DNA from: an uncultured Pelagibacteraceae bacterium
GTDB taxonomy: Bacteria > Pseudomonadota > Alphaproteobacteria > Pelagibacterales > Pelagibacteraceae
Length of the DNA stretch: 64,000 bases
Assembly (NCBI GenBank): GCA_902588255.1
Contig: CACIOK010000003.1
Location: 1 to 64,000 of the forward strand
Reading direction: 5' to 3'
The position numbers and the translations under genes were made by a program. The stretch's first letter is position 1. Each line of letters begins with the position of its first letter. Under the pieces are notes generated by a model that ran no database searches, was not told the origin of the DNA, and saw nothing but the letters and a program-made list of their open reading frames with translations. Below are positions 36,747 through 45,615 of the stretch, in pieces.

Positions 36747-38327
36747 TTAATTTAATATCAGGTCAGATGCTTTTTCAGCAATCATCAAGGTAGGTGCGTT
36801 TAAGTTTCCACTTGTTATTTCGGGCATAACAGATGCATCTACAACTCTAATATTCTGAAGACCATGAATTTTTAATTCTTGATCTACAACAGCCATTTTA
36901 TCAACTCCCATTTTTAATGTACAGGAAGGATGATATGCCGTTTCAGCTTTAGATCTTATATATTCTTCAAATAACTCATTTGTTTGAACATTGTCGCCTG
37001 GACCAATTTCTTTACCAGCAAAGGGTTTTAATGAATTTTGACCAAGTATTTTACGTGCAACGTGTATGCTTTCTATTGTTTGTTTTAGATCGTCCTCGTG
37101 TTCTAGATAATTAAATTGTATTTTTGGATATTCGTAAGGGTTAGAACTATTTAATGTAATGTGCCCTCTACTCTTTGGATGATTTGGACTTGCGTGTAGT
37201 TGATAACCATGTCTATCAGGCTCAACCAAGCCATGATCAATTACAAATGCTGGAAAAAAATGAAATTGAATATTTGGATATTCTCTTTCTGGAGATGATT
37301 TACAAAATCCACCAGCTTCTAAAAATGAACTGGCACAAGGACCGCCTTTAGTTAAAAACCATTGAATCCCAACTCTCAACATATTCAACTTATTAATATA
37401 AGAATATAAAGTATCACTGGTTCTACATTCTTGCTGAATGTATGTTTCTAAATGATCTTGTAAATTTTTTCCAACACCATCAAGATTATGAATTACCTCA
37501 ATACCTTTATCTTTTAAATGTGAGGAAGGGCCAACTCCAGAAACCATAAGTAATTGTGGAGAATTTATTGAACCAGCGCTTAATATTACTTCCTTATTTG
37601 CGAGCATTTTCTCTTTTTTGTTTTTAATTTTGACTTCAATACCAATTGCTTTTTTTCCATCAAAAATTATTTTTTCTACAAAAGAATCGCTAAACACTTT
37701 TAAATTTTTCCGTTTTTTAGCTGGATTTAAATAATATTTAGAAATACTTGCTCTTTCACCTTTATGAATTGTTACATCATACATTCCAAACCCTTCTTGA
37801 TCCTTGCCATTCATATCTTGATTAATTTTGTAGCCCGCTTCTCCAGCAGATTTAACAAAAGCATTAAACAAAGGGTTTTTATTTTTTGATTGATTGACTG
37901 GCAGTATTCCTGTTCCACCTCGATATTCATTTTGACCTTCAGACCAAGTTTCAATTTTTTTAAAATACGGCAATACTTTTTCGTACGACCAATCTTTTAA
38001 TCCAAAAGAGGCCCATCTTTGATAATCATTTGGATTACCTCTAACATAAACCATTCCATTATGCGCAGAACACCCACCAATCATTTTTCCTCTTGGGCAA
38101 AAAAGTTTTCTATTATTCAAATGTGGTTCTGGTTCAGAGTAATATTTGTAATTATATTTAGGATCATGCATTGTATATAAAATTGCTAGCGGCATATTAA
38201 CTTTCCATATATCGCTTGGTCTACCAGCTTCTATTAGGGCCACATTATATTTCCCATTTGCTGTCAATCTATTTGCAAGCACGCATCCTGCAGTACCTGC
38301 TCCGATTATTATGTAATCAAATTTCAT
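36747..38327 (-). CDS. GMC-family FAD oxidoreductase (choline dehydrogenase-like)
   Basis: FDYIIIGAGTAGCVLANRLTANGKYNVALIEAG; GGCSAHNGMVYVRG; SAGSINSPQLLMVSGVGP; AYHPSCTLKMG. Confidence 0.9.
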   Translation of the reverse strand: MKFDYIIIGAGTAGCVLANRLTANGKYNVALIEAGRPSDIWKVNMPLAILYTMHDPKYNYKYYSEPEPHLNNRKLFCPRGKMIGGCSAHNGMVYVRGNPNDYQRWASFGLKDWSYEKVLPYFKKIETWSEGQNEYRGGTGILPVNQSKNKNPLFNAFVKSAGEAGYKINQDMNGKDQEGFGMYDVTIHKGERASISKYYLNPAKKRKNLKVFSDSFVEKIIFDGKKAIGIEVKIKNKKEKMLANKEVILSAGSINSPQLLMVSGVGPSSHLKDKGIEVIHNLDGVGKNLQDHLETYIQQECRTSDTLYSYINKLNMLRVGIQWFLTKGGPCASSFLEAGGFCKSSPEREYPNIQFHFFPAFVIDHGLVEPDRHGYQLHASPNHPKSRGHITLNSSNPYEYPKIQFNYLEHEDDLKQTIESIHVARKILGQNSLKPFAGKEIGPGDNVQTNELFEEYIRSKAETAYHPSCTLKMGVDKMAVVDQELKIHGLQNIRVVDASVMPEITSGNLNAPTLMIAEKASDLILN

Positions 38328-38863
38328 AAGAGTTGAGAATGAAGTAGTTTTTCGTATTGATTGATTGATTTCATTTTAATATTATTTTTTTTTGCTAATT
38401 CGTCAAATTTTCTTAGTTTAACTGCATCTATAAAAAATTTATTTTTTTCAAAATCCTTACTTTCTTTTTTATTTAGTATTCCACCTTGTAATTCTAAACT
38501 AATTTTAGAAGCTTTAGATAGTTGATTATAATATTTTTTACTTCTAGCTAAATATCTTTTTGCTTTAACATGATATTTAATAGGCTCAACAACATCTTCT
38601 TTGAAGAATTTCTTTAAATATTCATATCCTATTTCCTCGTGCTTTCCGTCTAATTTCTTTTTAACCAAATCACTAGGGTCTTCCAAAATAAAATGTCCAT
38701 AATCATGAAGTAAGCATGCGCATATCAAACTTTTTGATGATTTTTTTTTCTCAGCTATCATTGCAGCCTGTATCATGTGTTCAGACATAGTTACTTTTTC
38801 TCCGATATATAAAGATTTATTATTTATAAAATTAGAAATAATTTTATAGATTATTTTCATCAA
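38324..38863 (-). CDS. PhnZ/TmpB-type HD-domain di-iron oxygenase (phosphonate-associated HD protein)
   Basis: YIGEKVTMSEHMIQAA, LLHDYGHF, GKHEEIGYEYL, IKYHVKAKRYL, LSKASKISLELQGG, DAVKLRKFDE: pattern of the phosphonate-degradation HD oxygenase family. Confidence 0.8.
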   Translation of the reverse strand: MMKIIYKIISNFINNKSLYIGEKVTMSEHMIQAAMIAEKKKSSKSLICACLLHDYGHFILEDPSDLVKKKLDGKHEEIGYEYLKKFFKEDVVEPIKYHVKAKRYLARSKKYYNQLSKASKISLELQGGILNKKESKDFEKNKFFIDAVKLRKFDELAKKNNIKMKSINQYEKLLHSQLL

Positions 38864-38865
38864 TT

Positions 38866-39699
38866 TTAATTTGGACGATCACCTTCGATCGCAATTCGAT
38901 CCATAACCCTTTCATGTCCAAGACCTCTTCCTGGATAAAAATCAGCAATAGCAAAGTGAATAACACTCCTATTATCCCAGATACAAACAGTATTTTCTGT
39001 CCAGGTGAAACGACAAGTTAATTCTAATCTGGCTTGATGTTCAAATATTTTTTTTAAAATCTCATCACTTTCTTTTTTATCTAAACCAATAATATTTTTT
39101 GTATAAGTCCAATTTACATATAATATTTTTTTTCCAGTCTCAGGATGAGTTCTAACCATGGGATGTTCATTAGAATATTCATCATAATTTTTTTTTTTAT
39201 TACCTTCCATTTTTTTATAATTATCCAAAAAAAATTCTGCTCCTAATGAACTATGAATAGCGGTTTTGTCTTTTATTTTATCTTTTATATCTTTGTCTAA
39301 AGTTTCCCAAGCAAGTTCCATATTAGAAAAACAGGTATCTCCTCCAACTGGAGGAATTTTAATTGATTTTAATATTACAGCCTTAGTAGGTTTAGCGTTA
39401 TAACTAACATCGCTGTGCCAATTTTCTCCCCACTGGTTTTGTTCATCTTCAGCTTTAATTATTCTAACAATTTCTGGATATTTTTCTAATCCTTTTACAT
39501 ACGCATGAGTCTCTAAAGGACCAAATTTTTCTGCAAGGGCTATATGTTCGTCTGCATTAATTAATTGGTCTCTAAAGAAAATTACCTTATGTTCTAGTAG
39601 CAAATCGTTAATTTTTTTAAAATTCTCATCTGATGTATCTTTAAGATTTATACCTTTAATTTCTGCACCCAAAGCACCTGAAAGTAGTTTTATTTCCAT
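38866..39699 (-). CDS. TauD/TfdA-family 2-oxoglutarate dioxygenase
   Basis: HKVIFFRDQLINADEHIALAEKFGPLE; WHSDVSYNAKPTKAVIL (HxD); CIWDNRSVIHFAIADFYPGRGLGHERVM. Confidence 0.88.
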   Translation of the reverse strand: MEIKLLSGALGAEIKGINLKDTSDENFKKINDLLLEHKVIFFRDQLINADEHIALAEKFGPLETHAYVKGLEKYPEIVRIIKAEDEQNQWGENWHSDVSYNAKPTKAVILKSIKIPPVGGDTCFSNMELAWETLDKDIKDKIKDKTAIHSSLGAEFFLDNYKKMEGNKKKNYDEYSNEHPMVRTHPETGKKILYVNWTYTKNIIGLDKKESDEILKKIFEHQARLELTCRFTWTENTVCIWDNRSVIHFAIADFYPGRGLGHERVMDRIAIEGDRPN

Positions 39700-39751
39700 T
39701 AATATAATTTATATCTAGAAATTAATTTTGTCACTATATATAAGGTTGAAT

Positions 39752-40093
39752 ATGAATCTTACTTGGGCATATATACTTTTAGTTTTGGCAATTTTGTTTG
39801 AATTAATTAGCACAAGCTTTTTAAAAGATACTAATGGCTTTACCAGACTTTACCCTTCGTTGATTGTCGTGGTTTCTCTGTGTGTTTGTCTCTACCTTAT
39901 ATCTCATACAATGAAAGTTATTCCTGTAGGAATAGTTTACGCCAGTTGGGCTGGGCTAGGTATTGTTGGTATAACAATTATCGCTTCTATTAAATACAAT
40001 CAAGTTCCAAACATACCTACTATAATTGGACTTTTATTTATAGTAATAGGAGTTGTTATTGTTCATTTAATGAATGATATAAAAGTAGATTAA
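39752..40093 (+). CDS. SMR-family multidrug/quaternary ammonium transporter
   Basis: TWAYILLVLAILFELISTSFLK; VIPVGIVYASWAGLGIVGITII. Start likely at 39752 rather than 39728. Confidence 0.85.
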   Translation: MNLTWAYILLVLAILFELISTSFLKDTNGFTRLYPSLIVVVSLCVCLYLISHTMKVIPVGIVYASWAGLGIVGITIIASIKYNQVPNIPTIIGLLFIVIGVVIVHLMNDIKVD

Positions 40094-40096
40094 TAA

Positions 40097-40567
40097 TTAT
40101 TTTTTTAACTTTGATGAAAATTTTAAGTCTTTATTATTAAAATCGCTTTTATTTTTTTCAATATAATCATCCATTATTTTAATTTTTTCATCTTCGAATT
40201 CAGCAACTTTTCTTTGACCTAAATCAACGTATAAAGCTAAAATTTCTATAGTAGATGCAAGATATTTTTTTTCTTTATGGATCATCTCCATTTTATATAA
40301 AAGCCTTTTTTTATCGTGATCAAAAAAAGTTAAATTAACATCTACTTCATCTCCCTCGCTTACTTCTTGATTGTATGTAATGTGAGACTCTACCACCATA
40401 GTGCTCTTTTTAGTTGTCTTTGCCGAATGTTCTCCCATTTTAAATTTATTCATTAAAACTTCAGCACCATGAACATCAAAAATCAAGACATAATACGCAA
40501 CATTCATGTGATTATTATAGTCTGTCCATTCTTTTATAATTTTTTGAGTTGTTAGATGTACTGACAT
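40097..40567 (-). CDS. Hotdog-fold thioesterase (candidate betainyl-CoA thioesterase)
   Basis: EWTDYNNHMNVAYYVLIFDVHGAEVL YbgC-like active-site motif; divergent from a BKACE gene. Confidence 0.72.
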   Translation of the reverse strand: MSVHLTTQKIIKEWTDYNNHMNVAYYVLIFDVHGAEVLMNKFKMGEHSAKTTKKSTMVVESHITYNQEVSEGDEVDVNLTFFDHDKKRLLYKMEMIHKEKKYLASTIEILALYVDLGQRKVAEFEDEKIKIMDDYIEKNKSDFNNKDLKFSSKLKK

Positions 40568-40616
40568 TTTTTTATTTTAAATAATTTTTTTAGATAGTAT
40601 AAATCTATTAATTAAA

Positions 40617-41504
40617 ATGAACAATAAAGTATTTATATCTTGTGCAGTAACTGGTTCTGGAGATACAGCCAGCAAGCATCCTGATTTACCAAAGACTCCT
40701 GAGCAAATTGCAAAGGCTTCAATTGAAGCTGCCAAAGCAGGTGCTGCGATCGCACACATTCATGTCAGAGAGGAAGATGGAAAACCAAGCAGGAGATTAG
40801 AATTATATAAAGAGGTTGTTGATCGTGTAAGATCAAGCGATACAGATGTAGTTTTAAATTTAACAACAGGAATGGGGGGAGACTTAGATATAGGACAAGG
40901 AAAAAATCCTCTAGATTTTGGCCCAATGACAGATATGGCAAATGTAATGGAAAGAATTGCAAATGCAGAACAGTTTTTACCCGAGATATGTACATTGGAT
41001 TGTGGAACTTTAAATTTTGGTGATAGTTCAGTTATTACAGTTAATACACCAAATGATTTAAGAAAAGCCGCTAAAAGGCTACAAGAAATAAATGTCAAAC
41101 CAGAAATAGAAGCTTTCGATTTAGGAAACATGTGGTTTGGGGCTCAATTATATAAAGAAGGATTGCTAAGTGATCCACCAATGTTTCAAATGTGTTTGGG
41201 TATTCCATGGGGAGCGCCAGCAACACCTTTAGCTATGCAGGCTATGAAAGATATAATGCCTAAGGAAGGTATATGGTCTGGTTTTGCAATTTCAAAAAAT
41301 GAGATGCCATTTGTTGCTCAAACTGTAATTATGGGAGGAAATCCAAGAGTAGGCCTTGAAGATAATCTATATTTAGAGAAAGGAAAGTTGGCAACAAATG
41401 CTCAACTAGTTGAAAAAGCAATTAGAATTGTTAATGATCTTGGTGTTTCTATAATGACTCCTGCAGAAACTAGGGAAAAACTTAAATTAAAAAATTACAA
41501 ATAA
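40617..41504 (+). CDS. BKACE (beta-keto acid cleavage enzyme; candidate 3-dehydrocarnitine cleavage)
   Basis: VFISCAVTGSGDTASKHPDLPKTPEQIAKASIEAAKAGAAIAHIHVREEDGKPSRRLELYKEVVDRVRS, NLTTGMGG, EDNLYLEKGKLATN. Confidence 0.9.
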   Translation: MNNKVFISCAVTGSGDTASKHPDLPKTPEQIAKASIEAAKAGAAIAHIHVREEDGKPSRRLELYKEVVDRVRSSDTDVVLNLTTGMGGDLDIGQGKNPLDFGPMTDMANVMERIANAEQFLPEICTLDCGTLNFGDSSVITVNTPNDLRKAAKRLQEINVKPEIEAFDLGNMWFGAQLYKEGLLSDPPMFQMCLGIPWGAPATPLAMQAMKDIMPKEGIWSGFAISKNEMPFVAQTVIMGGNPRVGLEDNLYLEKGKLATNAQLVEKAIRIVNDLGVSIMTPAETREKLKLKNYK

Positions 41505-41507
41505 AAT

Positions 41508-42296
41508 TTAATCTAATCTAATAGCGTTACCATCAACTGCTATAGTTTGACCAGATATTCTTTCTCCATCATTTGAAATTAAAAAGGAACATGTTTTTGC
41601 TATATCTTCTTCATAAATCCAACAATTCATTGATGCCATAGATACAAATTCTTTTTCTATATTTTTTTTAGAAATATTTAAAAAATTTGCTTTATCTCTA
41701 ATAACTCTTACCATTCTATCTCCTTTAATAGTTCCAGGACAAATTGCATTAACTCGAATTTTAAATTTGCCAAGTTCCATCGCTAGAGTTTTTGTTACAC
41801 CTATTACTGCCCATTTACTTGCGGCATAAGGAGATCTTAGAGGAAAACCCATTATGCCTGCACCAGAAGAAAGATTAATTATTGATCCACCCTTATTTTT
41901 TTTAAGCATTGGTATAGCCAATTTTGAAAAATAAAAATGGCTTATAACATTTATTTTTAAAGTTTTTTCCCAATCATCAGACTCAAGCCTTTCTAAATTG
42001 CCAGTAGGTCCAGCAACACCGACATTATTGATTAGTGCATCTATTTTTTTTGTTTTCTTTTTTATTTCCAAAAAAAAATTTGAAACATCATACTCATTAG
42101 AAGCATCACATACATATGCAAATAATCTTTTATTTTTTAGAGGATGTTTTTTTAATTTTGCAATATACTTTTCATTTAAGTCACAAAGGTAAACCGTTGC
42201 TCCTCTTGAAAGACAAACTTTTGCTGTGGCAAGACCAATTCCAGATGCACCAGCAGATATGATTATTTTTTTATTCTTAAGAGACTGATTAGCCAT
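41508..42296 (-). CDS. Short-chain dehydrogenase/reductase
   Basis: IISAGASGIGLATAKVCLSRGATVYLCD; NNVGVAGPTG; SSGAGIMGFPLRSPYAASKWAVIG (Ser/YxxxK). Confidence 0.9.
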   Translation of the reverse strand: MANQSLKNKKIIISAGASGIGLATAKVCLSRGATVYLCDLNEKYIAKLKKHPLKNKRLFAYVCDASNEYDVSNFFLEIKKKTKKIDALINNVGVAGPTGNLERLESDDWEKTLKINVISHFYFSKLAIPMLKKNKGGSIINLSSGAGIMGFPLRSPYAASKWAVIGVTKTLAMELGKFKIRVNAICPGTIKGDRMVRVIRDKANFLNISKKNIEKEFVSMASMNCWIYEEDIAKTCSFLISNDGERISGQTIAVDGNAIRLD

Positions 42297-42299
42297 TAA

Positions 42300-43325
42300 C
42301 TATGACTTAGTTAAAGATTTTTGTAATTCTTTGTTTGTAATATATCCTTTAACATTTCCTTGTTTGTCAATCACTTCACAATTTGCATTATTGCAAACAA
42401 CCTGGGGTAAAAATTCTTCAATAAATTGATCTTCTTGTACTTTAACAAGGTTTGTTTTATCAACGCCATTAGCTTCATTTGCTGGTTTCATTATAATTTT
42501 TGCTTTGATAACTTTAGCTCTATTAACATCTTTTACGAAAGCGGTCACATAATCATCGGCTGGGTTCATTATAATATCAACAGGTGTACCTACTTGAACT
42601 AATTTTCCGCCATTTAAAATTCCTATATGATCACCTAATCTCAAGGATTCATCTAAATCATGCGTTATAAAAACTATTGTTTTTTTTAGTTCGCTTTGTA
42701 AGTCCATTAATTGTTTTTGCATGTCACTTCTAATAAGAGGATCTAATGCAGAAAATGCTTCATCCATTAACATTATATCTGTATTTGTAGCCAAAGCTCT
42801 TGCTAAGCCGACTCTTTGTTGCATTCCTCCAGATAATTGATTTGGATATTGATGTTCAAATCCATTTAAACCAACTGCTTCAATTTTTTCCATTGCAGTT
42901 TTGTTTCTTTCTTCTGGTTTTTGACCTTGAACTTCAAGTCCATATCCAACATTTTCTAAAACTGTTTTATGTGGAAATAAACCAAATCTTTGAAACACCA
43001 TACTCATTTTATGTCTTCTGAACTCAATTAATTGTTTTTGATCAAGATTCATAACATTTGTTCCCTCGACAGAAACTTCTCCTGATGTTGGATCTATTAA
43101 TCTATTAATATGACGAATAAGCGTAGATTTTCCTGAGCCAGATAAGCCCATGCAAACAAAGGTTTCTCCTTCTTCGATAGATAAAGATACATTATCTAAA
43201 CCAATAGTGTGTCCTGTTTTTTCTAATACTTCTTCTTTTGTTGCACCATCTTTAACCATTGGAAGTACTTTTGAAGGCTGATCACCAAAAATTTTATATA
43301 CGTTTTTTATTTCAATTTTGCTCAT
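42300..43325 (-). CDS. proV: Glycine betaine/proline-type ABC ATP-binding protein (ProV/OpuAA-like)
   Basis: IFGDQPSKVLPMVKDGATKEEVLEKTGHTIGLDNVSLSIEEGETFVCMGLSGSGKSTLIRHINRLI. Confidence 0.9.
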   Translation of the reverse strand: MSKIEIKNVYKIFGDQPSKVLPMVKDGATKEEVLEKTGHTIGLDNVSLSIEEGETFVCMGLSGSGKSTLIRHINRLIDPTSGEVSVEGTNVMNLDQKQLIEFRRHKMSMVFQRFGLFPHKTVLENVGYGLEVQGQKPEERNKTAMEKIEAVGLNGFEHQYPNQLSGGMQQRVGLARALATNTDIMLMDEAFSALDPLIRSDMQKQLMDLQSELKKTIVFITHDLDESLRLGDHIGILNGGKLVQVGTPVDIIMNPADDYVTAFVKDVNRAKVIKAKIIMKPANEANGVDKTNLVKVQEDQFIEEFLPQVVCNNANCEVIDKQGNVKGYITNKELQKSLTKS

Positions 43326-43332
43326 ATTTTTT

Positions 43333-44349
43333 TTATAAAATTAATTTTTTTTTATTGTGTGTTCTTGCTTGAATTTTTTCACCATAAGATTGAGTAATTC
43401 GATCGAATATAATAGCTAGCAATACAATTGCAATACCTGCTTCTGTAGCCATACCAACGTTTAATTGTTGTAAACCAAGCAATACTTCATCACCAATTCC
43501 TCTTGTGCCTATCATTGATGCAATTACTACCATTGCTAATGACATCATTGTACATTGGTTGACACCTTGCATTATGTTGGGTAATGCCAATGGCAATTGT
43601 ACTCCCCATAATTTTTGTTTTTTACTTGCACCAAAAGCTTCTGCTGCTTCAACGACTTCTTTATCAACCAATCTAATTCCAAGGTCTGTTAATCTTATTA
43701 AAGGAGGAACAGCATAAACAAATATAGCAAATATTGCTGGAACTGCACCCAAACCAAATAATAATATTCCTGGAATTAAATAACAAAAACTAGGAATAGT
43801 TTGCATTAAATCTAAAATCGGTAGTATAGCATTTCTTACTTTTTTGTTTCTTGCCATTAAAATTCCTACAGGAATACCAATAATTAGACAAAGCAACATT
43901 CCTATAACTACTATACAAGTTGTCATTATACATTTATCCCAATATCTAGGACTTAGAAAACCAAGAAAGAAAACACAAAATGCAACCATAATTGTTGTAC
44001 CAGTATTTCTTCCGCTTACAAAATAACATAAAGCAATTACCGATATCATTAATACTGGCCAAGGTAATCCGACCATAAAATTTTTCATATCTGTATAAAG
44101 GCCAAGTAGGAAATTATTAATTCCTTCAAAAAACATTCCATATTCTCTTATAAGCTTATCAAATCCATCATTTAAGAAGGGCATTAATGGAAGGTCTAGC
44201 CATTTAGGCCAGTTTCCTAACCATGAAAAATCTGTAAATAAAACTGAAACACTTTCAGGTCTATATTTTGAGGTCGTATACGCAACAACAACCATAGCAA
44301 TAAAAGCTATCAAATAAACTAAATTGAAATATTTTTTATACTTCTCCAT
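43333..44349 (-). CDS. proW: Glycine betaine/proline-type ABC permease (ProW-like)
   Basis: IPVGILMARNKKVRNAILPILDLMQTIPSFCYLIPGILLFGLG; VQLPLALPNIMQGVNQCTMMSLAMVVIASMIG. Confidence 0.9.
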   Translation of the reverse strand: MEKYKKYFNLVYLIAFIAMVVVAYTTSKYRPESVSVLFTDFSWLGNWPKWLDLPLMPFLNDGFDKLIREYGMFFEGINNFLLGLYTDMKNFMVGLPWPVLMISVIALCYFVSGRNTGTTIMVAFCVFFLGFLSPRYWDKCIMTTCIVVIGMLLCLIIGIPVGILMARNKKVRNAILPILDLMQTIPSFCYLIPGILLFGLGAVPAIFAIFVYAVPPLIRLTDLGIRLVDKEVVEAAEAFGASKKQKLWGVQLPLALPNIMQGVNQCTMMSLAMVVIASMIGTRGIGDEVLLGLQQLNVGMATEAGIAIVLLAIIFDRITQSYGEKIQARTHNKKKLIL

Positions 44350-44361
44350 TAATACTTCCCT

Positions 44362-44392
44362 AAAAAAGCTAAGAGCCCTCGCGGGCTCTTAG
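44362..44392 (-). terminator. Terminator/attenuator between proX-like and proW-like genes
   Basis: Minus strand: ctaagagccc-gcga-gggctcttag followed by cTTTTTT. Confidence 0.88.
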
Positions 44393-44412
44393 TTTTAATA
44401 TTTGTTTTAAAA

Positions 44413-45438
44413 TTAAAGCGAAGCTTTAACTTTTTTTGCAACATCTGCAGGAACCCATTTAGTCCAAGAGCTAGACCCTTGTAAAAAGTTCTTAGCAGTT
44501 GCTTCCATATCTCCACCTGATTCATCCATGTAAAAAGCAAGAGATTTGTTCACTTCAGCAGTCGGCAAAGTGTATGCTTTTACAAAGTCAATAACTGGTT
44601 TATTTGCTGGATTGTTAGCAAAAGTAGTTGATGCAGATTTTGTCAAAGCCATATCTACGTATGCACTTGCACAAGTTTTTGTGTATGCATCTGGGCCATC
44701 AGCTTTAATCTTCTCAACAACTGCCATCATTTCTGTCCAGCATTTATTTTCATAGGCAGGTTCTTTAAGTTGAACTAAATCAACTTTTCCCATCAAACCT
44801 GTTGGTGTCCAGTAGTAAGAAAATACTGGCTTGCCTTTTTTGAATGCACCTGCAATAGCCGCATCTAAAGCACCACCAGATCCTGGATCAAAGTTAGTAT
44901 AGTATTTATCTAGACCATAAACTTTGTGCTTAACTAAGTTAATAGTGTAGCAAGTCCATCCAGAAATACAGCTTGTCATTCTACCTTTTCCTGGAGCTTC
45001 AGGGTCAGCAAATAATTTTGCTATTTCTGGCTTCATCATGTCTTCAACACTTACTAAACCATATTTGTCTGCTGTTGGTTTATCTACATAAAATCCTTGA
45101 GTAGATGATGGAGTGTTAACTCCTAGCTCAACAATTTTACCTGCTGCTACAGCTTCCTCATGCATTTGAACAATATTATCTCTCCATACCTCAGTTATAA
45201 TATCAAGCTGTTGGTCGTAATGAGCAGCCATAATCGGACTAGTACTACCTTTTGTTACTTCAACCTGGCAGCCATATCCTTTTTCAAGAATATAACCAAC
45301 GATTGCAGTGTGAACGTTTGCACTGTCCCAGTCAAAATCTCCCAAGTGTACTTTGCAAGCAGCATTAGCACTTGTTGTGCCTAAAGACGTTACTGCTATA
45401 AAAGCTATTGAAAGAAATATTTTTTTAAGAAATCTCAT
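44413..45438 (-). CDS. proX: Glycine betaine/choline/carnitine-type substrate-binding protein (ProX/OpuAC-like)
   Basis: Signal peptide; VHLGDFDWDSANVHTAIVGYILEKGYGCQVEVTKGSTSPIM; VFSYYWTPTGLMGKVDLVQLKEP. Confidence 0.88.
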   Translation of the reverse strand: MRFLKKIFLSIAFIAVTSLGTTSANAACKVHLGDFDWDSANVHTAIVGYILEKGYGCQVEVTKGSTSPIMAAHYDQQLDIITEVWRDNIVQMHEEAVAAGKIVELGVNTPSSTQGFYVDKPTADKYGLVSVEDMMKPEIAKLFADPEAPGKGRMTSCISGWTCYTINLVKHKVYGLDKYYTNFDPGSGGALDAAIAGAFKKGKPVFSYYWTPTGLMGKVDLVQLKEPAYENKCWTEMMAVVEKIKADGPDAYTKTCASAYVDMALTKSASTTFANNPANKPVIDFVKAYTLPTAEVNKSLAFYMDESGGDMEATAKNFLQGSSSWTKWVPADVAKKVKASL

Positions 45439-45615
45439 GAATTTCCCCCTTGTGTTAAGTTTAAACTTGGAGCATTAAAACTTGATAAGAAGAAAAACAC
45501 AACCTTAATTAAGTTTTATATAGATCAATAAATCCTTAAAAAAAGTATTTAAATTGCTTAGATTCAATTATAAATTGAATTGAAAATTAAATTAAATAAA
45601 ATAACAATTGTTAAT

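Noticed and set aside
40760-41131. Minus-strand ORFs opposite the BKACE gene (also 40577-40759 and 40765-40995)
   Set aside because: Antisense shadow ORFs of a strongly supported enzyme.
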